Source: Acidipila rosea (GTDB lineage: Bacteria > Acidobacteriota > Terriglobia > Terriglobales > Acidobacteriaceae). From it: DNA of 64,000 bases. The stretch covers positions 372,001-436,000 of the forward strand of contig NZ_SMGK01000001.1 in the NCBI RefSeq assembly GCF_004339725.1, given 5' to 3'. The position numbers and the translations under genes were made by a program. The notes under the pieces are model-generated. The model did no database searches. It saw nothing but the letters and a program-made list of their open reading frames with translations, and was not told the DNA's origin. Every line of letters starts with the position of its first letter. The stretch's first letter is position 1. Shown piece after piece: positions 9,246 to 17,978 of the stretch.

Positions 9246-10496
9246 ATGACCCTGCTGCTCGTGCAAATGTCGATCATCCTCTTTGTTACCGTGCTCTGCG
9301 GCTGGGCTGCGCGCAAAGTAGGGCAGTCGCGTGTAATTGGGGAGATCATCGGCGGCATACTGCTGGGTCCGTCGGTGCTGGGCCGCTTTTCACCACATGC
9401 GTCGGCGGCGCTGTTCCCGCAAGCCTCCCTTCATTCCCTCGAGATGCTGTCGACGGTCGGGCTGATTTTGTTCCTGTTCCTGGTGGGAATGGAGCTGGAT
9501 TACGAGCAGCTCTATCGGCAGCGCGTGACTGCTGTGATGGCGAGCGGGACGAGCATCGTGATCCCGTTCATTATGGCGGCGGTGCTCGCGCACTCTCTAC
9601 GGATCAGGTTTGCTCCGCACGGAATTGGCAACCTTCCTTTTGTGCTGTTTCTGGGTATCGCGATGAGTATTACGGCGTTTCCGGTGCTGGCGCGAATCCT
9701 TGAAGAGCGCAAGCTGCAGGCGACGCCGCTGGGAACGACGGCAATCCTCTGCGCGGCCGTGGACGATGTGGTGGCCTGGTCGTTGCTGGCCATCGCGCTC
9801 GCACTCATAGACGCAGGGGGTACGTCGGCTCCGCTGTCGCTGCGTTTTGCCGGTCTGGCTATTTACCTGGTGCTGATGTTCGGGGTTGTGCGTCCGCTTG
9901 CTTCGCGGGTAGAGGCGCGCAGGAATAAACCGGAACTTTCGCTGGAACTACTGGGCGTAGCCGTGGCGGGCACGCTGCTTTCAGCGGCTGCGACGGAGTG
10001 GATCGGCGTCCACCCGCTCTTTGGGGCGTTTGTGGCGGGCGTCTGCTTCCCACGCGTGGCGCACTGGCAGCATGCCTTGCGGACCCAGCTCGACATGATT
10101 ACCTCGGTCCTGCTGCTACCGCTTTTCTTTGCGCTTACGGGGCTGAGGACACGCCTTGACCTGCTCAATGATTCCGCAATGTGGCTCTGGGCTGGAATTG
10201 TGTTGCTGGGTGCGGTCCTTGGCAAGATGGGCGGCGCGGTGCTTGCAGCACGCTGGACCGGCCAGTCATGGAGGAGCGCGGCGGCCCTGGGGGCGCTGCT
10301 CAATACCCGCGGCCTGGTCGAACTGATTGTTCTCAACATCGCCTATAACGTCGGCGCCTTTTCCCCGACGCTCTTCACAATGCTGGTGGTGATGGCGCTG
10401 GTTACGACGATGCTGACTAACCCCGTGCTGAATCTGCTGGGAGTGAGAGAGGGATACACCGAGCCTGAAAGAAAGCAGCAGAAGGCCGCTGCGTAA
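9246..10496 (+). CDS. CPA2-family sodium or potassium/proton antiporter
   Basis: An integral membrane protein with about 12 hydrophobic segments, consistent with the monovalent cation/proton antiporter-2 family (KefB/NapA-like). I choose the ATG of MTLLLVQMSII as the start, giving ~416 residues. The open frame extends 43 residues upstream (to 9117), but that part lacks membrane character. Segments such as GEIIGGILLGPSVLG (early) and the central AVDDVVAWSLLAIAL with paired aspartates match the ion-binding crossing helices. No C-terminal RCK/TrkA-N domain is present. It ends 2 bases before the convergent coaD stop. Confidence 0.9.
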   Translation: MTLLLVQMSIILFVTVLCGWAARKVGQSRVIGEIIGGILLGPSVLGRFSPHASAALFPQASLHSLEMLSTVGLILFLFLVGMELDYEQLYRQRVTAVMASGTSIVIPFIMAAVLAHSLRIRFAPHGIGNLPFVLFLGIAMSITAFPVLARILEERKLQATPLGTTAILCAAVDDVVAWSLLAIALALIDAGGTSAPLSLRFAGLAIYLVLMFGVVRPLASRVEARRNKPELSLELLGVAVAGTLLSAAATEWIGVHPLFGAFVAGVCFPRVAHWQHALRTQLDMITSVLLLPLFFALTGLRTRLDLLNDSAMWLWAGIVLLGAVLGKMGGAVLAARWTGQSWRSAAALGALLNTRGLVELIVLNIAYNVGAFSPTLFTMLVVMALVTTMLTNPVLNLLGVREGYTEPERKQQKAAA

Positions 10497-10498
10497 CT

Positions 10499-10978
10499 TC
10501 AGGCCTTCTTTTTCAGACGCTCAATCACCCGTTTTGGCACGAGCCCTTCCACCGAGCCGCCCAGCCTTGCGACTTCCTTGACCAGCCTTGAGCTGACGAA
10601 GGAGTACTTCGCGTCAGGCATGAGGAAGATGGTTTCGACCTCCGGCGCGAGGCGGCGATTCATCAGGGCCATCTGGAATTCGTATTCATAGTCGCTTATG
10701 GCGCGGATGCCGCGCATGACCGCCTGTGCCTGCTGTTCCCGGGCAAAGTCAATCAGCAATCCGTCAAAGGTGGCTATGGAAACATGCTCCAGGCCGGCGA
10801 GCTCCTCGGTGAGCATTTCGACCCGCTCTTCGATGGAGAATAAAGGGTCTTTAGCGGAGTTGCGCAGGATGGCAACCACAAGGTGGTCGAAAATCTTGGA
10901 ACCTCTGGAGATAAGGTCGAGGTGCCCGTTGGTGACAGGATCGAAGCTGCCGGGGTAGATGGCTTTTACAGTATTCAC
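10499..10978 (-). CDS. coaD: Phosphopantetheine adenylyltransferase
   Basis: Catalyses the penultimate step of coenzyme A synthesis, adding AMP to 4'-phosphopantetheine. The 159-residue length is typical. The nucleotidyltransferase motif YPGSFDPVTNGHLDLI (residues ~8-23) includes the GHLD version of the TxGH signature. EYEFQMALMNRRL and KYSFVSSRLVKEVARLGG are the expected substrate-binding segments. It is divergent from the mutarotase-like gene with only 44 bases between start codons. Confidence 0.96.
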   Translation of the reverse strand: MNTVKAIYPGSFDPVTNGHLDLISRGSKIFDHLVVAILRNSAKDPLFSIEERVEMLTEELAGLEHVSIATFDGLLIDFAREQQAQAVMRGIRAISDYEYEFQMALMNRRLAPEVETIFLMPDAKYSFVSSRLVKEVARLGGSVEGLVPKRVIERLKKKA

Positions 10979-11022
10979 GCGCTCCGATTGTAGCGGGGCT
11001 GATCAAGAGAGACAATGAACCG

Positions 11023-11361
11023 ATGCCACGCTACTGTCTGACTCTCGATCTGAAAGACGACCCGGCGCTGATTGCCGAGTATAAGCGGTACCACGAGAAT
11101 GTCTGGCCAGAGATCAAGGCCAGTATTCGAGGCGCAGGGATTCTCGATATGGAGATTTATGCGCTAGGTACGAGAATGTTCATGGTGATGGAGACAACCG
11201 AGGGCTTCTCCTTCGCAGCGAAGGCGGCTCAGGATGCTTCAAACCCGAAGGTTGAGGAGTGGGAGCAGCTGATGTGGAAATTTCAACAGCCACTTCCCGG
11301 TTGTAAGCCTGGCGAGAAGTGGCTGCTGATGGAACGCATTTTTAAGCTGGACGGCTGCTAG
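11023..11361 (+). CDS. L-rhamnose mutarotase-family protein
   Basis: A 112-residue protein of the RhaM/FucU-like alpha-beta barrel family. The sequence has the family features YCLTLDLKDDPALIAEY, YHENVWPEIKASI and the C-terminal W-x-x-M-E-x-I-F segment, which in RhaM form the sugar pocket. The family interconverts alpha and beta anomers of L-rhamnose or L-fucose. No rhamnose catabolic genes are adjacent, so the actual sugar is inferred only from the family. It is convergent with uppP, with a 1-base gap. Confidence 0.87.
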   Translation: MPRYCLTLDLKDDPALIAEYKRYHENVWPEIKASIRGAGILDMEIYALGTRMFMVMETTEGFSFAAKAAQDASNPKVEEWEQLMWKFQQPLPGCKPGEKWLLMERIFKLDGC

Positions 11362-11362
11362 C

Positions 11363-12259
11363 TCACAACCTGGAGCCCAGGGCGAGCAGGGCAATTCCCA
11401 GCAGGATGCGGTAGACGGCAAAGAGTGTGAAGCCGTGCTTGCGGACCCACTGCAGGAACCACTCGACCACGCCAAAGGCTACGATGAATGAGACAACCAT
11501 GCCAATGGCGAGCACGATCCATCCGTGTGTGGTCATGACGAGCGGGGCGATCGACTCGGAGCCGGTGGCTGCGGGACTGAGCGCCGGAGTAGATGCATGG
11601 TGGTGGGGATGCATTGTCTTGAGCAGGTCGTAGCCAGTCGCCGCGATCATGATCGGGATCGATACCAGAAAGCTGAACTCAAGTGCTGCAGGGCGGGTCA
11701 TGCCGACGATCTGCGCTCCGGAGATGGTGGACATGGACCGCGAGGTACCCGGAAAGACGGCTGAGAGCACCTGGCAGAGTCCGATCCAGATAGCCTGACC
11801 GAGCGACATCTGTTCGACATCCCGGGTCTCAGGATCGCTGCGGGAACTCCAGGAATCGATGGCCCACATGACCACGCCGCCAATGAGCAGCGAGAGCGCC
11901 ATGACGCGGATACTCTCAAGATGTTTGCCGATGATTTTGATGAAGAGCAGCGAGGGAATGGACGTCACCACGAAGGCAACGAGAGTCAGCGTAATCGGAT
12001 GATTCCAGATGGTCCGATCGCCTGCTTCCCCCTCAGGGAAACTGCGGAAGAAGTTGAGAATTCGCCCTGAAAACAGCAGCATGAGCGCAAGAATCGCTCC
12101 CAGCTGGATGACGATGGTGTACATCTTCCAGTAAGGATCACTGAGGTTAATGTGTAACAGGGCTTCGGTGATGCGCAGGTGGGCGGTTGAGCTGACCGGC
12201 AGGAACTCGGTGAGCCCCTCCACGATGCCAAGCAGTACCGAGACAAGATAGTCGTTCAA
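11363..12259 (-). CDS. uppP: Undecaprenyl-diphosphatase
   Basis: Integral membrane enzyme that recycles undecaprenyl diphosphate to the monophosphate carrier for cell-wall synthesis; loss or gain alters bacitracin sensitivity. The two signature regions are GLTEFLPVSSTAHL (near residue 15-28) and PGTSRSMSTISGAQIVG (near residue 170). The 298 residues contain about eight hydrophobic segments, and a His-rich loop (HPHHHAS) lies near residue 215. The start is TTG, supported by GGAGG about 6 bases upstream. It follows the SH3/TPR gene on the same strand. Confidence 0.95.
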   Translation of the reverse strand: MNDYLVSVLLGIVEGLTEFLPVSSTAHLRITEALLHINLSDPYWKMYTIVIQLGAILALMLLFSGRILNFFRSFPEGEAGDRTIWNHPITLTLVAFVVTSIPSLLFIKIIGKHLESIRVMALSLLIGGVVMWAIDSWSSRSDPETRDVEQMSLGQAIWIGLCQVLSAVFPGTSRSMSTISGAQIVGMTRPAALEFSFLVSIPIMIAATGYDLLKTMHPHHHASTPALSPAATGSESIAPLVMTTHGWIVLAIGMVVSFIVAFGVVEWFLQWVRKHGFTLFAVYRILLGIALLALGSRL

Positions 12260-12319
12260 GAATCCTCCGGAGAGTTTTTCAATTCGATGCGCAAATAGTG
12301 ACGGGGTGGGCGGCGAACG

Positions 12320-13318
12320 CTACTCGCGGTCGCTGCCATAAACCGGGATGCCCTGCTCCATCTTGTATATCAGACCGGCACAGCGGGCCGAGTAATCGGA
12401 ATCGCCGTATTTCGTCTCGCAGGTCTGGGCAAGCGCCTTGGCGCGGGCCCGGTCTTCCTCAGCCCGCTTGGGATTGTGATCAGAGATCCACATATCTGCG
12501 GCTGAAGCCCACCGCAATTCAGCGTGGTAGAGCGCCTCAGGCGCGCGAGGCGAGTCAGGGAACTCAGCAGCATATCTTGCGTATACGTCAGCTTCCTTCT
12601 CAGGGCACTTTTCATCGCCCTGCCACTCCCCGCACAGCTTGTTGTCTATCTGATCGTAGGCGGCGAGCGCTGCCCACCTGGTATGCGGAAAATTGCGTTG
12701 GATTGTTCGCATCTCGGAGTCGTCGAGCTGTTCGCGCAGATAGCTTTCCTTTTCGTGGGCGGAAGGAAGGCTCTGCGCATCGAGCTTCTGCAGCTGCCAG
12801 CGAATATCCGCCGCCCGCCACATGGCCTGCGGCACCCAGGCGGAGTGGGGGAAGAGCTCGACAACCATCCGATAGAGGCGGCGCGCGTCCTGCGCCGCGC
12901 GAGGTGGCGGATTAGGATTGCTGGCTGCTGCCTCGGCATTTGCTGCGAGGCCGAAGAGGATATCGGCGCCGTGGGGAGTATCCGGGTCGATTGCGCCCTT
13001 GCTCAGCATCCATCCGGAGAGGGGCGGGATGTTCGTTTCGTTTCCGAAGACAGGAGCGTCCTGCTGGTTGACGGTTTCGACGTCGGTGTTCGCGAAGACG
13101 CGGAGCCAGTCGCCACTGCGCTCGACGATGACCATTTCGCGGCCGGGCGTGATCGTGCCAACCTTGCTGGAGGACTTATCCGCCTGAATGTAGAGGTTGG
13201 CTACGCGGATAACCGTCGCCTTGGTTCCGTTGGATGGCGGATGAGCGGCCGTTTGGGCCAGCACAACGGAAGCCGATAAAAGCAGGAACGCGGAGAGCTT
13301 CGAGAAAATGAGGCGCAT
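12320..13318 (-). CDS. Secreted SH3-like/TPR-like protein
   Basis: A 332-residue exported protein. The N-terminal ~21 residues form a signal peptide ending near VLAQT. Residues ~32-95 resemble a bacterial SH3 domain (VIRVANLYIQADKSSSKVGTI... GDWLRVF), a module often bound to cell-wall peptides. The rest (about 130-310) is helical with repeats such as RRLYRMVVELFPHSAWVPQAMWRAADI and YAAEFPDSPRAPEALYHAELRWA, like TPR or outer-membrane lipoprotein YbgF/BamD-type repeats. It follows the threonine dehydratase gene and precedes uppP. An envelope role is an inference; no specific function is known. Confidence 0.75.
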   Translation of the reverse strand: MRLIFSKLSAFLLLSASVVLAQTAAHPPSNGTKATVIRVANLYIQADKSSSKVGTITPGREMVIVERSGDWLRVFANTDVETVNQQDAPVFGNETNIPPLSGWMLSKGAIDPDTPHGADILFGLAANAEAAASNPNPPPRAAQDARRLYRMVVELFPHSAWVPQAMWRAADIRWQLQKLDAQSLPSAHEKESYLREQLDDSEMRTIQRNFPHTRWAALAAYDQIDNKLCGEWQGDEKCPEKEADVYARYAAEFPDSPRAPEALYHAELRWASAADMWISDHNPKRAEEDRARAKALAQTCETKYGDSDYSARCAGLIYKMEQGIPVYGSDRE

Positions 13319-13395
13319 GGTCTTTATCCCAGCTACATGCAGGATAACGCGGAACTCGCCGGGTTCTCATGCCCTGAGGGCTGCAGAGGCTGGAG

Positions 13396-14367
13396 CTACC
13401 CAATATCCGTATCCTGCAGCACCTGTTGCAGCACCGAGGGCTCCACATTGCCGCCGCTCATCACGGCGACTGCCTTGCGAAAGGGCAGCAGTTGCTCGCG
13501 GTGATAGAGCAGGGCTGCGGTGGTGACGGCGCCGCTCGGCTCGGGAGTCAGCCGTGCGGAGAAGAGCAACTCGCGCATCGCTCGTTTGATCTCCTTCTCG
13601 CTAACGGTGAGGATGTCATCCACGTAGGCACGGATGTGTTCGAAGTTCAGATTGCCAAGGCTCTGCGTGCGCAGCCCGTCGCAGATGGTCCGCGTAGTCA
13701 GTTCCGCAGGCCAGTGCACGAGGTTGCCCGCGCGGAAGCTAGCCTGAGCGTCGGCGGCGAGTTCCGGTTCGATGCCGATCACCCGGACCTCAGGCCGGAC
13801 CGATTTGATAGCGGCGGCGATGCCGCTGAGCAGGCCGCCTCCGCTGACGGGCGAAAGTACCAGATCGACATCGGGCAGATCTTCGAGAATTTCAAGGCCG
13901 CAGGTGCCTTGCCCGGCAATGATGGCAGGATCATCATACGGCGGGATGATGGTGTAGCCATGGGCGGCGGCAAGCTCTTCGGCCCGCTGCTTGCGCTCAC
14001 TGCTGGCCGGCCCGACACGGACTATCTCCGCGCCCAGCGCTGCGGTCGCCTGCTGCTTGATCTGTGGCGCATTGGAAGGCATCACGATGACTGCCTTCAT
14101 CCCAAGAGACCGGGCTGCATAGGCTACGCCCTGAGCATGGTTTCCGCTTGAATAGGTGATGACGCCTCGAGATTTTGCTTCAGGATGGAGCTGCGCGATG
14201 CTGTTATAGGCGCCTCGCAGCTTGAAGCTGCCGATCGGTTGGAGTCCCTCTGCCTTGAGCCAGATATCTGCGGAATAGCGCACCAGCGGAGTGTGTACGG
14301 CAATGCCGCGAATGCGCTCCTGAGCAGCGCGAAAATCGGCGAGGGTGACGAGGTTTGGGGTGCCCAT
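13396..14367 (-). CDS. Threonine/serine dehydratase, PLP-dependent
   Basis: Fold-type II PLP enzyme related to catabolic threonine dehydratase and serine racemase. The PLP lysine lies in IGSFKLRGAYN (near residue 50), the Asn-containing SSGNHAQGVAYAA is present, and the glycine loop SPVSGGGLLSGIAAA binds the cofactor phosphate. I start at MGTPNLVTL, because the longer frame to 14442 adds 25 residues without family match. At 323 residues it lacks the C-terminal ACT regulatory domain of IlvA, so feedback inhibition by isoleucine is not expected. It lies upstream of the SH3/TPR gene. Confidence 0.9.
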   Translation of the reverse strand: MGTPNLVTLADFRAAQERIRGIAVHTPLVRYSADIWLKAEGLQPIGSFKLRGAYNSIAQLHPEAKSRGVITYSSGNHAQGVAYAARSLGMKAVIVMPSNAPQIKQQATAALGAEIVRVGPASSERKQRAEELAAAHGYTIIPPYDDPAIIAGQGTCGLEILEDLPDVDLVLSPVSGGGLLSGIAAAIKSVRPEVRVIGIEPELAADAQASFRAGNLVHWPAELTTRTICDGLRTQSLGNLNFEHIRAYVDDILTVSEKEIKRAMRELLFSARLTPEPSGAVTTAALLYHREQLLPFRKAVAVMSGGNVEPSVLQQVLQDTDIG

Positions 14368-14446
14368 CTTTGCGGAGCGTACTCTATCGCAGCGATGGAA
14401 TTCAACTGCGGAGCGTTGCGGGGGCCATTTTGCTGGGCGCAAATAG

Positions 14447-14491
14447 GTTCAGCGACTTCTACCAGCAGGTGGCTGGTAAAGGTCGCTGAAC
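14447..14491 (-). terminator. Long hairpin downstream of rnj
   Basis: Outer arms GTTCAGCGAC / GTCGCTGAAC and inner arms TACCAGC / GCTGGTA form a nearly continuous ~20-bp stem around a 5-base loop. It starts 27 bases after the rnj stop and is followed on the minus strand by a short T-containing stretch. It fits a transcription terminator for rnj or a protective 3' end. Confidence 0.6.
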
Positions 14492-14518
14492 GGAAATGGA
14501 TAGGAGCTGAAGTTCGGC

Positions 14519-16180
14519 TTATATTTCGAGGATCACCGGCATGATGAGCGGTCGGCGGCTGGTGTTCTTCTGGATATAGCGCTTCAAGTCGATACGGATT
14601 TTTTCTTTAATGACGCCGTAGTCAGCTTTTTCTTCAGCGCTTGAATTCTCAAGGGTTAGACCGACGACTTTGCGGGCTTCCTCCAACATGGCGGGGTCGG
14701 CGCCGACAAAACCGCGCGTCACCAGTTCGGGCAGCCGCTCCACCTTGCCGCTGAGCTTGTTGATCGTCAGGATTGGAAGCACGATGCCGTCCTCCGACAG
14801 GTGGCGGCGATCGCGTATGACGATATCTGCCACTACATCGGCTGAGGAGCCGGAGTCGATACAGACGCGGCCTGCGGTGACTTTTCCTGTCTTACGGGCT
14901 TCATTTGCATTGACTTCGAGGACGTCGCCGTCCTCGATCAGGATGGCCGCATCGACTACGCCCATGCTTTTCGCCAACTCGGCATGCTTTTTCAGATGCC
15001 GATAATCGCCGTGGACCGGGATGAAGAACTTGGGGCGCAGGAGGTTAATCATTAACCGCTGCTCTTCCTGGCTGGCATGTCCGCTGACGTGGATGAGTCC
15101 CGATGCTCCGTCGTCGAAGATGACCTGCGCATCGCGGCGGCAGAGGTGATCGATGACGCGGTAGATGCTCTTCTCGTTGCCCGGAATGACGCGCGAACTG
15201 AGCAGAACGGTATCGCCGGGCGAGATGCGGGCGTGCTTGTGGTTGTCGACTGCAGCCCGGCTGAGTGCACTCATCGGCTCGCCCTGGGTGCCACTGATCA
15301 GCACCATGACGTTTTCCGGGGCATGGTCGCCGATCTGGCCCGGATTGATGATGAGGCCAGGAGAGATATTGATGTAGCCGAGATCCTGCGCGATTTCAGA
15401 GGACTCGACCATAGAGCGCCCGATGATGGCCACTTTGCGGCCATGCTGGTGGGCGAGATCGAGGGCGATGCCCATGCGATAGATCGAGGACGAGAAGCAG
15501 CTGAAGAAGAGCTTCTTCTTGGTGCGGGAAAAAATCTCGTCGAGACGCGGCTTTACCGACCACTCGCTCGGCGTATAACCGGGCCGATCGACGTTGGTCG
15601 AGTCCTGCAGCAGGGCTAGCACGCCCCGCTTGCCGTATTCGGCAAACTTGTGGAGATCGAAGGCCTTGCCGTCCGGGGGCGAGAGGTCCACCTTGAAGTC
15701 GCCGGTGTGAACCACCACACCCACAGGCGTTTCAATCGCGAGGGCCACGCAGTCAACCAAACTGTGAGTGACGCGGATCGGCTCGACTGTGAATGGACCG
15801 ATCGTGAACTTCGAACCGGGAGCGATCTCGATTAGTTCGGTATCGTCGAGCAGCTTATGCTCTTCGAGCTTCCCCTCGACGTAGGCAAGGGTAAATTCCG
15901 TGCCGTAAACGGGAACATTGAGTTCCGAGAGGATCCAGGGCAGACCACCGATGTGATCTTCGTGGCCATGGGTCAGCACGATGCCGCGGACCATGCGGCG
16001 GTTTTCGACCAGGTAGCTGATGTCCGGCACGACAATGTCGACGCCGAGCAGTTCCGACTCAGGAAACATCAACCCTGCATCGATGACGAGGATGTCGTCT
16101 TTCCAGCGGAGGGCCATGCAGTTCATGCCGAACTCGCCCAGTCCGCCGAGAGGAATTATCTTGAGATTATCGTGAGCCAT
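14519..16180 (-). CDS. rnj: Ribonuclease J
   Basis: A metallo-beta-lactamase/beta-CASP ribonuclease with 5'-to-3' exonuclease and endonuclease activity, central to mRNA decay and rRNA maturation where RNase E is absent or minor. The zinc motif HGHEDHIGGLPW is near residue 70, the beta-CASP region contains FSCFSSSIYRMG, and SGHASQEEQ with PVHGDYRHLKKH closes the metal site. I use the ATG of MAHDNLKIIPLGG as the start; a GTG 21 bases upstream (16201) is possible but has no good ribosome-binding site. At ~553 residues it is full length. The sugar-isomerase gene lies upstream. Confidence 0.95.
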   Translation of the reverse strand: MAHDNLKIIPLGGLGEFGMNCMALRWKDDILVIDAGLMFPESELLGVDIVVPDISYLVENRRMVRGIVLTHGHEDHIGGLPWILSELNVPVYGTEFTLAYVEGKLEEHKLLDDTELIEIAPGSKFTIGPFTVEPIRVTHSLVDCVALAIETPVGVVVHTGDFKVDLSPPDGKAFDLHKFAEYGKRGVLALLQDSTNVDRPGYTPSEWSVKPRLDEIFSRTKKKLFFSCFSSSIYRMGIALDLAHQHGRKVAIIGRSMVESSEIAQDLGYINISPGLIINPGQIGDHAPENVMVLISGTQGEPMSALSRAAVDNHKHARISPGDTVLLSSRVIPGNEKSIYRVIDHLCRRDAQVIFDDGASGLIHVSGHASQEEQRLMINLLRPKFFIPVHGDYRHLKKHAELAKSMGVVDAAILIEDGDVLEVNANEARKTGKVTAGRVCIDSGSSADVVADIVIRDRRHLSEDGIVLPILTINKLSGKVERLPELVTRGFVGADPAMLEEARKVVGLTLENSSAEEKADYGVIKEKIRIDLKRYIQKNTSRRPLIMPVILEI

Positions 16181-16255
16181 TAGAATCTCTGATGCTAGCA
16201 CGAAGGGCGGGATCGGGCACTCTCTCGATTACGGCAGGTGGGCTGCACGAAGATC

Positions 16256-17245
16256 TCAGATTAGCTCTGTTTCCCAGAGATCGTGCAGGTGTAGAACGCC
16301 CTCGATGTGCATTTCCGGGTCTACGACCACGAGCGATGTGATCTTCTTCTCTTCCATCGTGAACAGGGCGCGAGCCGCGAGTTCGTCTCCCTGAATGGTT
16401 TTTGGCGTGTGGTTCATTACGTCGCCTGCGCATTGCTCCAGGCCGCTCGCCCCCGTCCGTTCGAGGAGTCGCCGCAGGTCGCCATCGCTGATAATTCCAG
16501 CAAGGCGGCCCTCTGTCTCAACGGTCGTCATCCCCAGGCCCTTCCGCGACATCTCATAAATTACGTCTTTCATGGGTGTCTCGGGGCGTACCTTTGGCAC
16601 GCGAAGGCCTGAATGCATCAGGTCGCGTACGCGGGCCAGCTTTTTGCCGAGCTTGCCGCCGGGATGCAGGTTGGCGAAGTCCTCCGCGCGAAAGCCTTTT
16701 TTGATGGAGACGGCGATAGCAAGTGCGTCTCCAAGGGCGAGCATGGCAGTGGTGGAGGCAGTGGGCGCCAGGCCGAGGCTGCAGGCCTCTTCTGGGACGC
16801 TGCAGTCCAGCGTGACATCGCTGGCTCGGGCCAGGGTCGAGTCAGTATTGCAGCAGAAGGAGATCAGTGCATCGCCGATGCGTTGGATGGTTGCCAAAAG
16901 ACGGAGAATTTCTTCCGTTTCGCCGCTGGCGGAGAGGGCAATCACAATATCGCCGCGAGCAACCATGCCAAGGTCGCCGTGGACTGCCTCGGCGGGATGA
17001 AGGAAGAGCGCCGGAGTCCCGGTGGAGCTGAGGGTGGCGGCGATCTTCTGGGCGATGATGCCGCTCTTGCCCATGCCGGTGACGACCACACGTCCCCGAT
17101 CCTGGCCACATTTCAGGACGATTTCAACCGCGCGGCTGAATTCCTGGGCCATGGCCCCATCGAGCCGCCCGGCGAGTGCAAGAAGGGCGCTCGCCTCGAT
17201 TCGGACGAGGTCAGCAGGCGAACGAGATGAGGCAAAATCCGTCAA
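16256..17245 (-). CDS. KpsF/GutQ-type arabinose-5-phosphate isomerase
   Basis: Interconverts D-ribulose-5-phosphate and D-arabinose-5-phosphate, the entry to Kdo synthesis for lipopolysaccharide. The N-terminal SIS domain shows VVVTGMGKSGIIAQKIAATLSSTG and EAVHGDLGMV, where the histidine and SGETEEI match the active site. Two CBS repeats follow (about 205-325). At 329 residues the length matches KdsD. The start codon appears to be TTG with a poor ribosome-binding site, so the first residues are uncertain. It is divergent from the TlpA gene (85 bases apart) and followed by rnj. No other Kdo gene is in view. Confidence 0.9.
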   Translation of the reverse strand: MTDFASSRSPADLVRIEASALLALAGRLDGAMAQEFSRAVEIVLKCGQDRGRVVVTGMGKSGIIAQKIAATLSSTGTPALFLHPAEAVHGDLGMVARGDIVIALSASGETEEILRLLATIQRIGDALISFCCNTDSTLARASDVTLDCSVPEEACSLGLAPTASTTAMLALGDALAIAVSIKKGFRAEDFANLHPGGKLGKKLARVRDLMHSGLRVPKVRPETPMKDVIYEMSRKGLGMTTVETEGRLAGIISDGDLRRLLERTGASGLEQCAGDVMNHTPKTIQGDELAARALFTMEEKKITSLVVVDPEMHIEGVLHLHDLWETELI

Positions 17246-17330
17246 ACGTTGTGATGGTATCAGAGGCCGCCAAGCGCGGGATGAGAAACCTACTCTAAAA
17301 TGAAGAGTTGACCTGGAGGGTCATAGCCCC

Positions 17331-17978
17331 TTGAAACGCAATCAGTTTGTGCTGCTTATCATTCTCGCCGCCATTGCTGTCATCTTCTGGTCCGGCATCA
17401 GGAACTACCGTCGCCGTATTCAGCAGGAACACAGCCAGCCGTCCGCACAGGTTCTGCCGGCTCCCGATGCCGCTGCGCCCGCCTCAGACAGTGCAGACAG
17501 CCCGTATTCGAGCCCTCTGACCAATAAGCAGGCGCCAGATTTCACGCTGGAAGATACGACCGGCAAGCGAGTTTCCCTGTCCAGCTACAAAGGCAAGGGT
17601 GTGCTGGTGAATTTCTGGGCAACCTGGTGCGCTCCCTGCAAAATCGAAATCCCGTGGTTCATCGATTTCCAGAAGCAGTACGCGGGGCAGGGTCTGCAGA
17701 TCCTGGGCGTCTCCGATGACGATCTGGACAAGGACGACAAGAAGAAGCTGGCACAGGAGAAGTCGGACATCAGCAAGTTTGCAGCGAAGATGCAGATCAA
17801 CTATCCGGTGCTCTTCGACGGTAACTCGATCGCGAAGCCTTATGGGGACGTAGATTCGCTGCCCACGTCGTTCTACATCGATCGCAGCGGCAAAGTGGTC
17901 ACGGTGATTACCGGCCTGGCCGGCAAAGACGAGATCGAGGCGAATATCAAGAAAGCGCTCGGACAGGGAGGTAAGTAG
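17331..17978 (+). CDS. TlpA-like membrane-anchored thioredoxin
   Basis: A 215-residue redoxin. It has a short N-terminal membrane anchor (QFVLLIILAAIAVIFWSGI, residues 5-23), a Pro/Ala-rich linker to ~residue 62, then a thioredoxin domain with the active site WCAPC (Cys100 and Cys103). The domain faces the periplasm. Start is TTG, about 8 bases after a strong GGAGGG site. Its stop overlaps the start of the next gene by one base, so the two are translationally coupled. Together they look like a reducing pair serving extracytoplasmic disulfides or cytochrome c assembly; the partner reaction is inferred. Confidence 0.9.
   Translation: MKRNQFVLLIILAAIAVIFWSGIRNYRRRIQQEHSQPSAQVLPAPDAAAPASDSADSPYSSPLTNKQAPDFTLEDTTGKRVSLSSYKGKGVLVNFWATWCAPCKIEIPWFIDFQKQYAGQGLQILGVSDDDLDKDDKKKLAQEKSDISKFAAKMQINYPVLFDGNSIAKPYGDVDSLPTSFYIDRSGKVVTVITGLAGKDEIEANIKKALGQGGK

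Noticed and set aside
12524..13279. A 251-codon plus-strand frame opposite the SH3/TPR gene
   Set aside because: No ribosome-binding site, no family character, and it lies entirely within a real coding gene.
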